Shown: positions 40,497 through 51,315, numbered from the stretch's first letter. The stretch: 64,000 nt of DNA from Melastoma dodecandrum (GCA_029817715.1 JARUPY010000310.1:186001-250000), one strand, 5' to 3'. The notes: a model not told the origin generated them from the letters alone. Translations and numbers: made by a program.

Positions 40497-41704
40497 CGAA
40501 GTTGGCCTCGGGTCCCCGGCAGGCCGATCAACAGTCCCATGTGGGTTGGCAAATAAAGTCTGGCCCACTTGGGAGAGGCTTCTATTCCTTTTTCTAAGAC
40601 TACTTCGGCTGGATCCACCTCATTCCTATTAATATTAATATTAATTTATTATTTTATTTTAAGAAACCTAATCCTAATGCAATCTTTTCAAGTAGACGAT
40701 TCTCTTATTTAATTCCATATTTTATAATTCAGTTCAAGTCTCTTCACTCCAAGTTAATTATTTGAAGTCTCTTCTCTCAAAACGTAATTTTATCATTTTC
40801 ATTTACTCGAATACGATATATTTTACAAGGGCTAAATGCATAATCATTGGAACCAATTGATCGTTAGTTATTTTATAGAATTAGAAATACGCTAAACAAG
40901 GATTAACATTTTTTTTACATGTAATTCTGATAAATATTTTTACTAGAGTAAAAAGAATGAACTTTTCACAACTTTTTCACCTTTTATAAAGGTGAAAATT
41001 ATGGATTGCGCTTCTTTTATGAAAATTTTATAAAATGTACTTTTAATCAATAATATTAATGCTTCAAAAGGGTTATTATGATTTTCATTTTTAAAAATAA
41101 TCTCTCTTTTTTGAATTAATTCATACAAGAAGACAAAAGAAAATATTTATATGATTCGGACGTACGTGGCTCATTCATCAGAAAGCACTTTGTAAGAGCT
41201 ATTTATACTTCCTATCGCCAAGTGTGTATCTACCCAATATCCTACCATCAAAATTCGGTTGTCCTAAATCCATTCTAAGTGCAAACTTTTGTCCTTCCTT
41301 TCCTCCAAAAGATGCCGAAGCTGTTCGCAAGAATCGTCAGTGTTATGTTCCTTGTTTTCATTTTACTTGGTGCTTGTATGATCGAGGCTAGGCCCTTTCA
41401 AGTCATGAGCTTGCCGAAAGGCAAAGACATGACAGAGAATATTGGAGATTTTGACGGTCTATTTCTTGGATCCATGGAGGGATCGGGGCCAAGCGCCGAA
41501 GGTTGGGACCACGAAGGAGCAAGCAAAGGTGTCGTCGGGCAGGGACTCACCAGCTTCGGTAATTCGGGTCCTAGCGATGGCGGGGCTGGGCATTGAGGAA
41601 GATGTACTCATATTGGGCTCAATAATAATAACAGGTCGAATTTATCCATTCATCTATTGTACCACCGAAAGCTCCTTAAAACTGGATTATGTAATCCAAA
41701 TGTA
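40497..41704 (+). repeat. Segmental duplication unit with PIP-like gene, copy 1
   Basis: This stretch is repeated at 53790-54737 with high similarity (shared start around AATAAAGTCTGGCCCACTTG, shared end near TTAAAACTKGATTATGTAA). Copy 1 keeps about 200 bases upstream of the gene that copy 2 has lost, including GAGCTATTTATACTTCC near 41196-41212, a likely TATA region. Confidence 0.88.
41312..41596 (+). CDS. PIP/PIPL-type secreted signalling-peptide precursor
   Basis: A 94-residue pre-propeptide. It starts with a hydrophobic signal peptide (MPKLFARIVSVMFLVFILLG, cleavage likely after ...MIEA) and has a short variable middle. It ends in SGPSDGGAGH, which fits the SGPSxxGxGH motif of PAMP-induced secreted peptides and PIP-like peptides. 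An earlier SGPSAEGWDH in the middle looks like a second, weaker copy of the motif. In Arabidopsis the mature PIP peptides are released from the C-terminus, are proline-modified, and act through the receptor kinase RLK7 in immunity and root development. The ATG at 41312 is preferred over upstream codons because it opens directly into the signal peptide. A TATA-like sequence lies about 110 bases upstream. No intron is needed. The family call rests on the short motif, signal peptide and length. Confidence 0.82.
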   Translation: MPKLFARIVSVMFLVFILLGACMIEARPFQVMSLPKGKDMTENIGDFDGLFLGSMEGSGPSAEGWDHEGASKGVVGQGLTSFGNSGPSDGGAGH

Positions 41705-41851
41705 AACAAAAAATAAAAGTAAATATTTATGTGTGTATCACATCCTTTTTATCTTCCATGATTGTTCATTTCACTCTCTTATGAGGTGCCACCTCCTTAT
41801 AAAAAAATTATTACATGTCTAAGGTATGGAAAATATGAGGGCAATTATAAG

Positions 41852-41966
41852 GGATTTGCCCATTTAACACGTCTATTCACATGTGTTGAGTCGATGTATC
41901 GAAAGAGAGTATAAATGGTTAAGAAAAGTTAAGGTGTGAGGAGGTGGACATGGCCGGGGAGACTCG
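41852..41966. repeat. Direct repeat flanking copia pol remnant (lower copy)
   Basis: About 115 bases, GGATTTGCCCATTTAACA ... GAGACTCG, repeated at 44770-44885 with few differences. The pair brackets the minus-strand copia remnant and probably represents pieces of its LTRs. Confidence 0.7.
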
Positions 41967-44470
41967 AGTTCTTCCCAACACATCACCCCTTTGAACTATT
42001 TCTCCGAGGATGTGATATTTTCGCAATACATGCTTGGAGCATAGGAGAGACCTTGGTTCCTTTGCTTGTGCTATGGTAGCATTGTTGTCACAGTATAGCA
42101 GAACTGGACCATGACTACGAGGAACCACTTCAAGTTCTGTCGTAAAATTCTTGATCCAAACAGCTTCTTTTGTTGCTTCTGAATCTACTATGTACTCGGA
42201 CTCTACTGCAGAATCTGCAACTGTTTCTTGCTTCGAACTTTTCCAGCAAACAGCTGCTCCATTTAAATAAAATATGTAACCTAACTGCGGTTTCAGATCA
42301 TGATCTGACTGAAAACAGGCGTCAGTGTATCCTCTAACGACCAATTCCTCATCTTCTCCATGGACCAGGAATATATCTTCTGTTCTTCTTAGATACTTGA
42401 GGATAGTCTTGACTGTTGTCCAATACCTTCTCCAGGATCACCCTGATATCTACTTTTTATGCTCAAAGCATACGGTACATCAGGTCTTGTACATATCATG
42501 ACATGATGAATCCAATAGCTGAAGCGTATGGTATCTTACCAATCTTCTTTCTCTCCTCTAGTGTCTGTGGATACATCGCCTTGGAGAGTTGTATACCATA
42601 TAACATAGGCAAGAATCATCTCTTGGAATCTTACATGTTGAATATCTTTTTTACCTTGTCAATATATGTACTTTGACTTAATCCTAGCAAGTCTTCTTTG
42701 TCGATCTCAGTATATTCTAATACCCAAGATATAAGTTGATTCCCCAAGATCTTTCATTGCAAAACACTTATTCAGCCAATTTTAAGTAGATTCTAGGCTG
42801 AGCTTGTAATTGCCAATAAGAAGTATATCGTCAACATATAGTACTAGGAAGACAATACTTCTCTCACTAACCTTCTTGTAAATGCAAGGCTCATCTAGAT
42901 TCTTGAAGTAGCCAAAATCCTTGACTGCTTCATCAAATCTTATGTTCTAGCTCCGAGAAGCTTTCTTTAATTCATAAATGGATCTCTTCAGCTTACATAC
43001 TTTATATGTATCCTCGGACGTTATGAAACCAGGAGGTTGTACCGTGTACACTTCCTCCTCTAACTTTCTATTTAAGAAAGCAATTTTAATCCATTTTCCA
43101 GAACTCGTAATCCGTGTAAGCTGCAATAACAAGTAAAATTCGAATTTTAGCATTGCAATCGGCGAAAATGTTTCATCATAGTCGATCCCTTGACGCTGAG
43201 TGAAGTCTTTTGCCACTAGCCTTGCTTTATAGGCACTAATATTCTCTTCCTTGTCGATCTTCTTCTTCAAGACCCACTTGCATCCAATAGGTTTAACCCC
43301 AATCGGTGCATCTACCAACTCTCAAGATTGGTTGGTATACATGGAGTCCATTTCAAAATTCATGGCTTCCTAACATTTCTTGGAATCTACTGAAGCAATA
43401 ACTTCCTCGTAAGTCAACGGTTCGTCATTCTCGACTAGTAATACATCCTCGTGTACCCATATCTCTCGGGTTCTCAATATACTCTTGTAGACTTACGTAT
43501 ATCTTGCGTTTCTTGAACAGGTTCTGGTAGTGGAGTCACTTGAACTTGTAGTACTAACTCCACATCCAACTGTTCATTTTCCAACTTGTCTGTAGTGTCT
43601 GAAATTTCATCCAGACTTATTTTACTCCCACTACCCCTTTTGGAAATAAACTCTCTTACTAAGAAGGTAACATATCGAGCAGCAATAATTTTGTGCTCAC
43701 TTGGAAGATAAAATAGTATCACTTTGTTTCTTTGGGATAAACTATAAACTTACACTTAATAGATCTTATTGCTAGCCTATCAGAACTATCGTTCTTCACA
43801 TAAGCATTATAACCCGATACTTTGAGATAAGACAAGTTTGGTTTCTTCCCAAACCATAACTCATTTGGTGTCTTATCTGCAGTTTTGGTTGGAACTCGGT
43901 GAAGCATGTATGCTGGCGTTTCTAAGGCATAACCCCAAAAAGATAATGCAAGACTTGCATGACTCATCATTGATCTAACCATGTCCATGAGTGTGCGGTT
44001 TCTCATTTCTGAAGCACCATTCCACTCTGGCGTTCGAGGAGGTGTAAGTTGTGAAATTATGTCACACTCCTGGAGGTAATCAATGAATCCTTGACTAAGA
44101 TACTCGCTCCCTCGATCACTTCGAAGGATCTCAATCTTCTTGTCAGGTTGGTTTTCTACTTCATTCTTAAACTCCTTAATCTTTTCAAGGGTTTCTGACT
44201 TTTGCCGCATTAAATAGATATATCAATATCTGCTAAAATCATCAGCAAAAGTCACAAAGTAGATATAAGCTCCTCTGGCCTGAATTGACCATGGCACACA
44301 CATCATTGTATATGAGTTCTAGCAGTTGCTCTTTCACCAATCTTAGAAAAAGGCTTCTTGGTCATCTTACCTTGTAAACAAGCTTCACATGTATCTATGG
44401 ATTTTAATTCAAATGAATCTAAATACCCATCACTGAGTAACTTAGCAATGCGCTTCTTGTCTTATAAAAA
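41967..44470 (-). pseudogene. Ty1/copia pol remnant (integrase, RT, RNase H)
   Basis: On the minus strand from 44470: a GAG-pre-integrase piece (CEACLQGKMTKKPF), integrase core (LRSDRGSEYLSQGFIDYL, TPEWNGASEMRNRTLMDMVR), start of RT ([40 protein letters not shown]), and RNase H (YTDACFQSDHDLK, CDNNATIAQAKEP). Large parts of RT are unreadable because of stops and shifts, and gag and protease are absent. The RNase H reading frame runs straight into the flanking repeat after IVQRGDV, so the end is truncated. It is a dead copy. Confidence 0.88.
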
Positions 44471-44769
44471 CACATTATCAGATATTTTTTGTATAAAATG
44501 ATATATTTGTATCATAATATTTCACGAGTTAATAATATATTCTTTGTATCCAAATATTCACCTCGTCGCCGCGTATCCGTGCAACTTGTCAAACATGATA
44601 TGATTCATTATAATTATTTTTCAGACATCTCAAAGTGTATTTGTGGAAACATAGCACGCAATTTTTGTACTGCGTTTGTGACCTCAAAAGAATCACGCCA
44701 AGTAGTTGCTTCATGGAACTTGAATGCACTTTCTCTATTATTTTTATTATTCGTTGTCCTTTTTGGCTT

Positions 44770-44885
44770 AGGATTTGCCCATTTAACATGTCTATTCACA
44801 TGTGTTGAGTTGATGTATCGAAAGAGAGTATAAATGGTTATGAAAAGTTAAGGTGTGAGGAGGTGGACATGGACGGAGAGACTCG
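44770..44885. repeat. Direct repeat flanking copia pol remnant (upper copy)
   Basis: Partner of 41852-41966. The next recognisable feature is the TIR-bounded unit starting at 44962. Confidence 0.7.
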
Positions 44886-44961
44886 TGTTTGACTTCTAAA
44901 ACTAGAACTATGTTTTAAATAATTGAAGACTACGTTCAGGAATCCAGATCAATAGATTTAT

Positions 44962-45095
44962 GGCCTCTTTATCAAAAGTATCCCCATATTTACAAAGTTT
45001 TTCAAATCTACCCCAAGGTTTAGAAAGTATCTCTCCGTATCCAGAACTTAGACCCCGGTTCAAAAATATCCATTGAAGTCTCGAGGTCAGATTTT
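44962..45095 (+). repeat. Left terminal inverted repeat of the pararetrovirus-like unit
   Basis: It contains a rhythm of short blocks (AAAGTATCCCC, TCAAATCTACCCC, AAGTATCTCTCCGTATCC, CAAAAATATCC), mirrored at the right end. The repeat fades just before the first start codon at 45100. Best ungapped match: 44989-45049. Confidence 0.72.
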
Positions 45096-45099
45096 CTGA

Positions 45100-47034
45100 A
45101 TGGCTGGAGAAGGAAAATCTTCGGGAAATCCTTCCGGGACTCCATCAAGGTTGGAGTTCGTTCCAGAGGCTAGATTGACTCCTTTTGGAGTTAGCAAGAG
45201 TATAAATGATATTTTAACTCAGCTAACCATTCAGGGGAGCAATGAAAGTCTAGAAAGCCGAAACCAAATGGCAAAGGAAGTAGGCTCCATGGTAAATACA
45301 ATGTTAGACGCCCTGGAAAGAGAAAGAGGTTTGAAAAGGCCTGAAGCCGAGGCGACCTCTGGACTGGAAAGTACTACGGGAAAACCAGTCGAAAGATTGA
45401 ATCTGGGAGGAAGAAATTCCAAACAGAATCAAGGCAAGAGTGTGGATGAAATGTATAGGGAGTCAGTTGCTCCTTTCATTTTAGACTCACAAAAACGAAG
45501 TGCAAACTTGAACTCCCAGAGTGGGGAGTTGGCAAAAGACCCAAGAAAAGCTTTAGGTCTGGCAGAAGATACCCCAGTTCATTTAGACAACAGAACGTTT
45601 AACGAACTGGTAACTGTGAAGAGGGAAATTTACAAGCCCGATTATCCTCATCGGACTAAACAAGAGTTTGTCCCAAGGGATAATGTTTTAAAGCCAATAA
45701 TAACCCCTGGTGCTTTTTTAGACATTGATTGTGAAAAGCACGTATCTGAAAAGATAGATGAGTGGTTATCACTTATTCGGATGACGGCATCTGCAGGAGG
45801 AGTACCTCCTGGAGCAGTCTACGAATTATGTGTAGCAGCCCTCATGGGTACAGCGCAGAAATATTGGAAAACCTTAGTGGCACACACAGACATTAAGGAA
45901 AAGATAGATCAGGCGCTGACGGTTGACGGAGTATTGGCAATAATAGCTGATGCTCTGAAACGTGAGTTCTGTGGTTTCTCATTATCCACTGAAACGGTGG
46001 AAAAGGAGCAGTCATTGACCGCTCTGGTTAAACTACAGATCTGTGATATGTGCTGGTTTGATAGCTACGTGTGTGAATTCCAGAAGTATTATTACAATCT
46101 GGATGTAGTATCACAACAGTTCATATTAGGAACCTTTTTTGCAAAACTTCCAGAACCTTGGCCGGAATTTGCGCAAAAGGCCTATGAATTACTTCTGAGT
46201 GAGGAGAAAATAGTCTCTAGACTCGGAGGAAAAATTCAGGCGGTAAAGTACGCAATGCGTAAAGCATGTACTGAGCTCCAGGTAAAAGAGGCAGCTAAGA
46301 AGCTACCTTACCTGAACAAGAGCTGTTGTTCTCAGATAGAGTACGTGCCTGGAAGGTATGGATGCGATACTCGCAGTAATCCAGGAGACTCTTTGAAGAG
46401 AAGGAATTTTCCTCGTAAGAGGAAGTTTGTTGGGTACAACAAAAGGAAAGTTTGGCCCAAGAAGGACGTCCAGCGTAAGCAAAGGGGGAGTCCTGCTTAC
46501 AAACCAAGAAGGTTTGTGAGGAGAAGGGATAACCTGAAGGATAAAGATAGGATCGATGCTTTCAAGAGAAAGCATGGCAGAGAGCCTAAATGTCCTAAAG
46601 GGAAACCTTTGAGCAGTTGTAATTGCTGCTGGTTTTGTGGTTCGAAAGACCACAAAGCAGATAGTTGTCCGAAGAAAAACCAAAGGAGAGAAAGAATCCG
46701 TATGGTCTTCCTGGATAACAGGAGTAGTGAGGAAAAAGTCCTTGCTTATGAACCGATAGATGAGCAGGAGATTTCCGATTTAGACTCGGAAGTAGAATCG
46801 ATTTATGAGATTGTGTCTAATTATGATACAGACTCAGATGATGATTCAGATCTCTGGACCGAACATCTGTTCATGATGAGAGCAGAGAGGGAAGGAGATG
46901 GTGATGAGTTGGTTCCTTTGGAAACAACGAATCAGGTACTGGAGGAAAGCCACCAGTACGAAGATCCATCCCAGTCAATTCTGGAATGGAGGTTGCCAAA
47001 TGTCAATGCGAGAGAAATTTATGATCCACCATAG
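45100..47034 (+). CDS. Coat protein-like ORF1 with zinc knuckle
   Basis: 644 residues, uninterrupted. The N-terminal 200 residues are polar with a predicted helical stretch (RNQMAKEVGSMVNTMLDALE). A capsid-like domain follows at about residues 205-400 (DEWLSLIRMT, AQKYWKTLV, GTFFAKLPEPWPEFAQKAYE). Next comes a strongly basic region at about 430-490 (RRNFPRKRKFVGYNKRK, PRRFVRRRDNLKDKDR), then a CCHC knuckle CWFCGSKDHKADSC near residue 510, then an acidic tail rich in Asp/Glu/Ser. This order, capsid-basic-knuckle-acidic, is that of caulimovirid coat proteins. It would package the DNA genome. The ATG at 45100 opens directly after the left TIR. Domain identity is by pattern only; a retroelement Gag is the main alternative. 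Confidence 0.75.
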   Translation: MAGEGKSSGNPSGTPSRLEFVPEARLTPFGVSKSINDILTQLTIQGSNESLESRNQMAKEVGSMVNTMLDALERERGLKRPEAEATSGLESTTGKPVERLNLGGRNSKQNQGKSVDEMYRESVAPFILDSQKRSANLNSQSGELAKDPRKALGLAEDTPVHLDNRTFNELVTVKREIYKPDYPHRTKQEFVPRDNVLKPIITPGAFLDIDCEKHVSEKIDEWLSLIRMTASAGGVPPGAVYELCVAALMGTAQKYWKTLVAHTDIKEKIDQALTVDGVLAIIADALKREFCGFSLSTETVEKEQSLTALVKLQICDMCWFDSYVCEFQKYYYNLDVVSQQFILGTFFAKLPEPWPEFAQKAYELLLSEEKIVSRLGGKIQAVKYAMRKACTELQVKEAAKKLPYLNKSCCSQIEYVPGRYGCDTRSNPGDSLKRRNFPRKRKFVGYNKRKVWPKKDVQRKQRGSPAYKPRRFVRRRDNLKDKDRIDAFKRKHGREPKCPKGKPLSSCNCCWFCGSKDHKADSCPKKNQRRERIRMVFLDNRSSEEKVLAYEPIDEQEISDLDSEVESIYEIVSNYDTDSDDDSDLWTEHLFMMRAEREGDGDELVPLETTNQVLEESHQYEDPSQSILEWRLPNVNAREIYDPP

Positions 47035-47129
47035 ATATATCGCAGACCGAAGCGACTGCACAAGTCACGAGCACTGAGCTTGAGACTTTGGATATTCCGC
47101 TCTTGAATGTACAACGCATAAGAGATACC

Positions 47130-50100
47130 ATGCGTAACTCAAGAGGTGTATATAACTATATACACATTGGATTGATCCAGATAGGATTAGTCCCGCTGTT
47201 TCATTTACCGGCGGATAGTCCTGTGGTAGCAGCAGTGATCGACAAACGTTGGCGAGAGTTTAGAGATCAGCTGATATCAGGTGTACAGGCCAACCTTGCA
47301 CATGGCCCTGTATGGTTCCAAGTCCATCCAAACTTTATGATGGCTTTGAACGATCGCTGTTTGGGGACTTCATTGACCTTAAGAATCAAGTCGATGAATA
47401 TGGATCGTATGAATCCCCAGGCCAAGTATTTGGCGTATCACACTAGGGTAATTTACCGACTAGTAAACACCACTAGTCCTGGTGTGAGGAACATCTCTAG
47501 ACTTACAGAGTTGTTCGAGGAAGGTCATAACAATTACCAACAGTTCCATAGGCGGGAGGTGAATCCATTGGAATTAACCTGGCCAAGGAGTTGGGTTATG
47601 ACTGAACCTGGTAATAGCTCTAGGCCCATAAGTGCGGCAAACATCCGACAGTGGGGTAATGAAATTACTCTTATGTTAGGAGATCCGACAAGGAGCAGTG
47701 AAAGAGCTGATAGGCATTTGCCTATGCTTAGCGAAAGGGCTGACAGGCATCTGCCTGTGAGGATGCCAATCCTGAGAGAACCGTTCAATAGAACGCCCTC
47801 TGAAGTCTCTTCAAGAGCTAGTGATGTGGGAGAAGACGTAATAGTCTCTCAACCAGAGGTCGCAAGCGCACCTCCACTAATAGAAGAGATGTCTCGAAGG
47901 TCTGTTGATTCGAGAGCCCCGTCGCAACATACGGGAAGAATCGTAGGGTATAGACAGGTATCATTACCGGTCTATGAAGACCCTGTAGAGCAACCGAGAG
48001 AGGAGTCTATACGGATGTTAAGAGTAACTAATACTAGTAGCTCTTTATCTGAGATTCCTGAAGTTTGTGAGGTTATCGAGCAGATAGCCAAACAAAGGTC
48101 TATTGCAATAGACGATATCTGGAGGATGATAGAACCATCCCAGAAGGTACCTGAGAATATTGGGTTTAGTGTTAGGAAAGAAGACATGAGCACATATGTG
48201 GCTCTAACTTTCAAATTTCTTGGATACTATGAGTATTCTCTGGATACTTTGATAGACACTGGGTGTAGCATAACTTGTGCTAGACTCAATGCTCTACCAG
48301 ATGAGTGGTGGGAACCACTGCAAAAACCCATCCACATGGTTAACGTCGATGGTATGGCCACAATTGTGGGTCATAAGGCAATCAACGTGCCTGTCTTTAT
48401 TGGTGGACAAAAGTTCATCATTAAAGAGATTCTTGCACATCCCTTACTAGAGGCCGACATCATTATTGGTAACGCCTTTTTAAAGGGACAGAAGGAAAAC
48501 CTTCCTTTTGTGCAGAATGAAAATGATGTTTCCATCGGTGGGGTAAAAATAAGTATTCTACAAGAGCCTAGACTTCGGTTAAAATTCGGCTTTTATCCGG
48601 TAAAACGGACAGAATACTGTGGTAATACTCCATGTGAAAGAGCTTTCAGAGTGCGAGCTCAACGTGGTGATATACGGTTGGATGAGAACGAGTCATGGGT
48701 ACAAACCCTGTTTTCCCCAACGAGTACCAGTAGTTGTAGCTGGTATGACGACCTGTTTACAAAGCCAAAACAGGAAGTGTGTATGGCTGTAAAGTTAACA
48801 GGAATGAAATGGGATAAGTTCCTGATAAAACTAGCCGATAACTTTAGTGAAGATCCACTGAAGTTATGGACTCGAAATGGCCTAAAAGCTAAACTAGAGT
48901 TGAAAGATCCCGGAACCATTATAAGAGCCAGAAACATTACGTATACGGCTGAGATGGTTGAGGAGTTTGACAAACAAATTCCTGAGTTGCTTGGAAAGGG
49001 TTTGATTAGGGACAGTTACAGTCCGCATTCTAGTCCAGCCTTTATGGTAATTAACCATGCCGAGCAGGTGCGAGGTAAAGCACGAATGGTTATAGATTAT
49101 CGTCAGCTTAACAAAGCTACAAAGGACGATGGCTATAAGATTCCAACTGCGGGAGATCTTATTGATAGGATTAGTTTGAGTCAACCAAAATACTTTTCTA
49201 AATTTGACTTGAAAAGTGGATACTGGCAAGTCAAAATGGAAGAAGAGTCGGTTCCTCTAACTGCCTTCAATGCTCCGCGAGGAATATTTGAATGGTTGGT
49301 CATGCCGTTCGGTCTGAAGAATGCCCCAGGCGTGTTTCAGCGCAAAATGGATAATGCTTTTAAGCAAGTCCGAAAATTTTGTGCGGTCTATATAGACGAT
49401 GTGCTAATCTACAGTCAGTCTAAAGATGAACACATGAGGCACCTTGAGGAGGTGACTGATGTCTTCCGACGGGAAGGTATGATTCTATCAGAAAAGAAGA
49501 TAGAATGGTTTAAGGAATCAGTTAACTTTCTAGGCATGGAGATTGAGCAGGGAAAAATCAAACTGCAAAATCATATTGCTGAGAAAATAGTTAATTTTCC
49601 TGACAGACTTGAGGATAGGAAGCAAGTCCAAAGATTTTGTGGATGCGCTAACTATGCAAGAAAGTTTGTGAAGGATCTTTCCCGAGACCTGAGTAGGATT
49701 TCGAAGAAGACCTCTTCTACGAGTCTTTGGAAATGGGAAGATGAAGACACTCAGTTCATTAGAAGGATTAAGGCAAAGGTAAAGAATTTACCACAATTAG
49801 CTTTACCATCTGATAAGGACGAGTTAGTCTTGGAAGTTGATGCTTCTGAAGAATTTTGGGGAGCAGTCCTCAAAATTAGAGGACGAAAACCGGAACCGGT
49901 ATGCAAATACTGGTCGGGAAGCTTCAAGGGGTACGAACTACGATACCCGATACATGAAAAGGAAGTATTAGCCTTAAAATATGGAATAAAGGCTTTTTAC
50001 ATCTTTTTGGCACCGAAAGCATTTTTAGTGCGCTCTGACTCGACCTATGTAAAAAGGTTTATGAGTCTGAACCTTAAGGAAGCTAGGCGAACTAGACTCT

Positions 50101-50300
50101 TAAGGTTGCATGAACAATTAAGCTATTATAAATATGAGGTCGAATACATCAAGTCCGACCACAACATAATAGCTGACTCTCTCTCTAGAGAACTTGCAAA
50201 CACCTCTCTTTCTAAAAACTCTGCAGATGGATCCTGCTGCAAAGAGAAAGATATGCTGGGGATGCAGGAAGGAAGGACACTCCCGAAAGGTATGTCCTAA
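47130..50300 (+). CDS. Movement-like domain + aspartic protease + reverse transcriptase + RNase H polyprotein
   Basis: The frame is open from 47025, overlapping the end of ORF1 by 10 bases in the -1 frame; the first ATG is at 47130 in good context (ACCATGC). The N-terminal part (YNYIHIGLIQIGLVPLF, DKRWREFRDQL, NLAHGPVWFQVHPNF) resembles a 30K-type movement protein. Then come a retropepsin (LIDTGCS near 48249, later ADIIIGNAFL), RT (MVIDYRQLNKAT near 49090, KFDLKSGYWQVK, MPFGLKNAPGVFQ, YIDD near 49390) and RNase H (EVDASEEFWGAVL near 49836, ending near 50200 at DHNIIADSLSREL). All catalytic motifs are present and there is no stop. No integrase is present, which separates it from Ty3/gypsy elements. 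A short spacer after ORF1 suggests translation by reinitiation, as in caulimoviruses. Confidence 0.85.
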   Translation: MRNSRGVYNYIHIGLIQIGLVPLFHLPADSPVVAAVIDKRWREFRDQLISGVQANLAHGPVWFQVHPNFMMALNDRCLGTSLTLRIKSMNMDRMNPQAKYLAYHTRVIYRLVNTTSPGVRNISRLTELFEEGHNNYQQFHRREVNPLELTWPRSWVMTEPGNSSRPISAANIRQWGNEITLMLGDPTRSSERADRHLPMLSERADRHLPVRMPILREPFNRTPSEVSSRASDVGEDVIVSQPEVASAPPLIEEMSRRSVDSRAPSQHTGRIVGYRQVSLPVYEDPVEQPREESIRMLRVTNTSSSLSEIPEVCEVIEQIAKQRSIAIDDIWRMIEPSQKVPENIGFSVRKEDMSTYVALTFKFLGYYEYSLDTLIDTGCSITCARLNALPDEWWEPLQKPIHMVNVDGMATIVGHKAINVPVFIGGQKFIIKEILAHPLLEADIIIGNAFLKGQKENLPFVQNENDVSIGGVKISILQEPRLRLKFGFYPVKRTEYCGNTPCERAFRVRAQRGDIRLDENESWVQTLFSPTSTSSCSWYDDLFTKPKQEVCMAVKLTGMKWDKFLIKLADNFSEDPLKLWTRNGLKAKLELKDPGTIIRARNITYTAEMVEEFDKQIPELLGKGLIRDSYSPHSSPAFMVINHAEQVRGKARMVIDYRQLNKATKDDGYKIPTAGDLIDRISLSQPKYFSKFDLKSGYWQVKMEEESVPLTAFNAPRGIFEWLVMPFGLKNAPGVFQRKMDNAFKQVRKFCAVYIDDVLIYSQSKDEHMRHLEEVTDVFRREGMILSEKKIEWFKESVNFLGMEIEQGKIKLQNHIAEKIVNFPDRLEDRKQVQRFCGCANYARKFVKDLSRDLSRISKKTSSTSLWKWEDEDTQFIRRIKAKVKNLPQLALPSDKDELVLEVDASEEFWGAVLKIRGRKPEPVCKYWSGSFKGYELRYPIHEKEVLALKYGIKAFYIFLAPKAFLVRSDSTYVKRFMSLNLKEARRTRLLRLHEQLSYYKYEVEYIKSDHNIIADSLSRELANTSLSKNSADGSCCKEKDMLGMQEGRTLPKGMS

Positions 50301-51315
50301 TAAGGGAGATGGTGAGCATAGTGATTCTGGTTCCGTTTCAGGAACGAAAGCGGCAGTGCTCTGCTGGCAGTGCAAGCAACTAGGACATCGTTCTTACGAA
50401 TGTCCCAAGAAGCTGAAAACTGCAGATTCCCAAAAGGGGAAGGCTGAACTTAAGGAGAAAGCAAAAGCTGACTCCGAGAGAAAGGCGAAACCAGATCTCC
50501 AGAAGGAGATGGCTAATCCCAAAGAGGCTGAGGCCAGATCTAGGGGAAAGGCGAAAAAATCCTTGAAGGGGATGGCTGGATCTAAGGGAAAGGTAATAAC
50601 CAATCCCAAGGAGAAAGCGAGAGTTTCCCAGGAGGGGATGACAGATCTGAAAGAGAAGGGTAACACCAACTCTGAAAGAGATGTGAAGAAAGATCTTCAA
50701 AAGAAGATGACAGATCCAAAGGAGGAAAGCTCCAGAAGAGATGTGGAAATGGCAGATCTAAAAGACAAGGCAAAAGCCAAGTCAGAGGAGAAAGCCAGAA
50801 AGCAGAGGAAAGCCAAGAGGCTTGGGTCTTCTAGTCCCAAAGGAGATGATTCTGCAAAGGATGGTCCTAAGAAGGACGGAAAGGTTGAAGAACCTTGGTG
50901 GTCTCCGTTGACCATGGAGCAGTTTAACTACTGCCGAAACCACTTAGCCAAAGAGCAGAAAATTTCCATTAATCAAGCTGTGAAATCCTACAAGGCTTTG
51001 TTACAAAGCAAGGAGGAACAGAAAGAGAATATGGAAACACAGTATGCTGAAGAAGAGGCTAAGTTTAAGGCCATAATAGGCGAGCCAATTCAAGTGGTGG
51101 ACCCTGAACCTAGGGGAGAACCAGAGGAAGCGGCTACAATGGAGTGTGAGCAGTACTTCGACTTTGGAAGTGCTTACGCAGCATTGGAAGGTAATCTGGA
51201 AAAGAAGGAAAGCCTTGAGGAAGCAATTCCTGTAAAAGACTCAGTCAAAGAGTCTGGTGACAGCAGTCATGGTGGTAAGAACCACGATGGCAAAGGCCAT
51301 GTTGGGAAAACCTAA
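50227..51315 (+). CDS. Basic protein with two zinc knuckles (ORF3)
   Basis: 362 residues from the ATG at 50227, overlapping the end of ORF2 by 74 bases in another frame. Two CCHC knuckles lie close to the N-terminus (CWGCRKEGHSRKVC and CWQCKQLGHRSYEC). A long Lys/Glu/Asp-rich section of degenerate repeats (patterns such as DLKEK and NPKEKA) spans about residues 65-215. Then come a more ordered segment (EEPWWSPLTMEQFNYCRNHL, INQAVKSYKALLQSKEEQ) and an acidic end. It is probably nucleic-acid binding. I do not recognise a matching protein in the standard caulimovirid genera. It ends at TAA 51313-51315, after which the same frame stays open into ORF4, so the two may once have been, or still be, one product. 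Confidence 0.7.
   Translation: MDPAAKRKICWGCRKEGHSRKVCPNKGDGEHSDSGSVSGTKAAVLCWQCKQLGHRSYECPKKLKTADSQKGKAELKEKAKADSERKAKPDLQKEMANPKEAEARSRGKAKKSLKGMAGSKGKVITNPKEKARVSQEGMTDLKEKGNTNSERDVKKDLQKKMTDPKEESSRRDVEMADLKDKAKAKSEEKARKQRKAKRLGSSSPKGDDSAKDGPKKDGKVEEPWWSPLTMEQFNYCRNHLAKEQKISINQAVKSYKALLQSKEEQKENMETQYAEEEAKFKAIIGEPIQVVDPEPRGEPEEAATMECEQYFDFGSAYAALEGNLEKKESLEEAIPVKDSVKESGDSSHGGKNHDGKGHVGKT

Noticed and set aside
47022..47034. Programmed -1 frameshift site between ORF1 and ORF2
   Set aside because: The frames overlap in the right sense, but no X XXY YYZ heptamer in phase with ORF1 is present; the AAATTTA nearby is out of phase.
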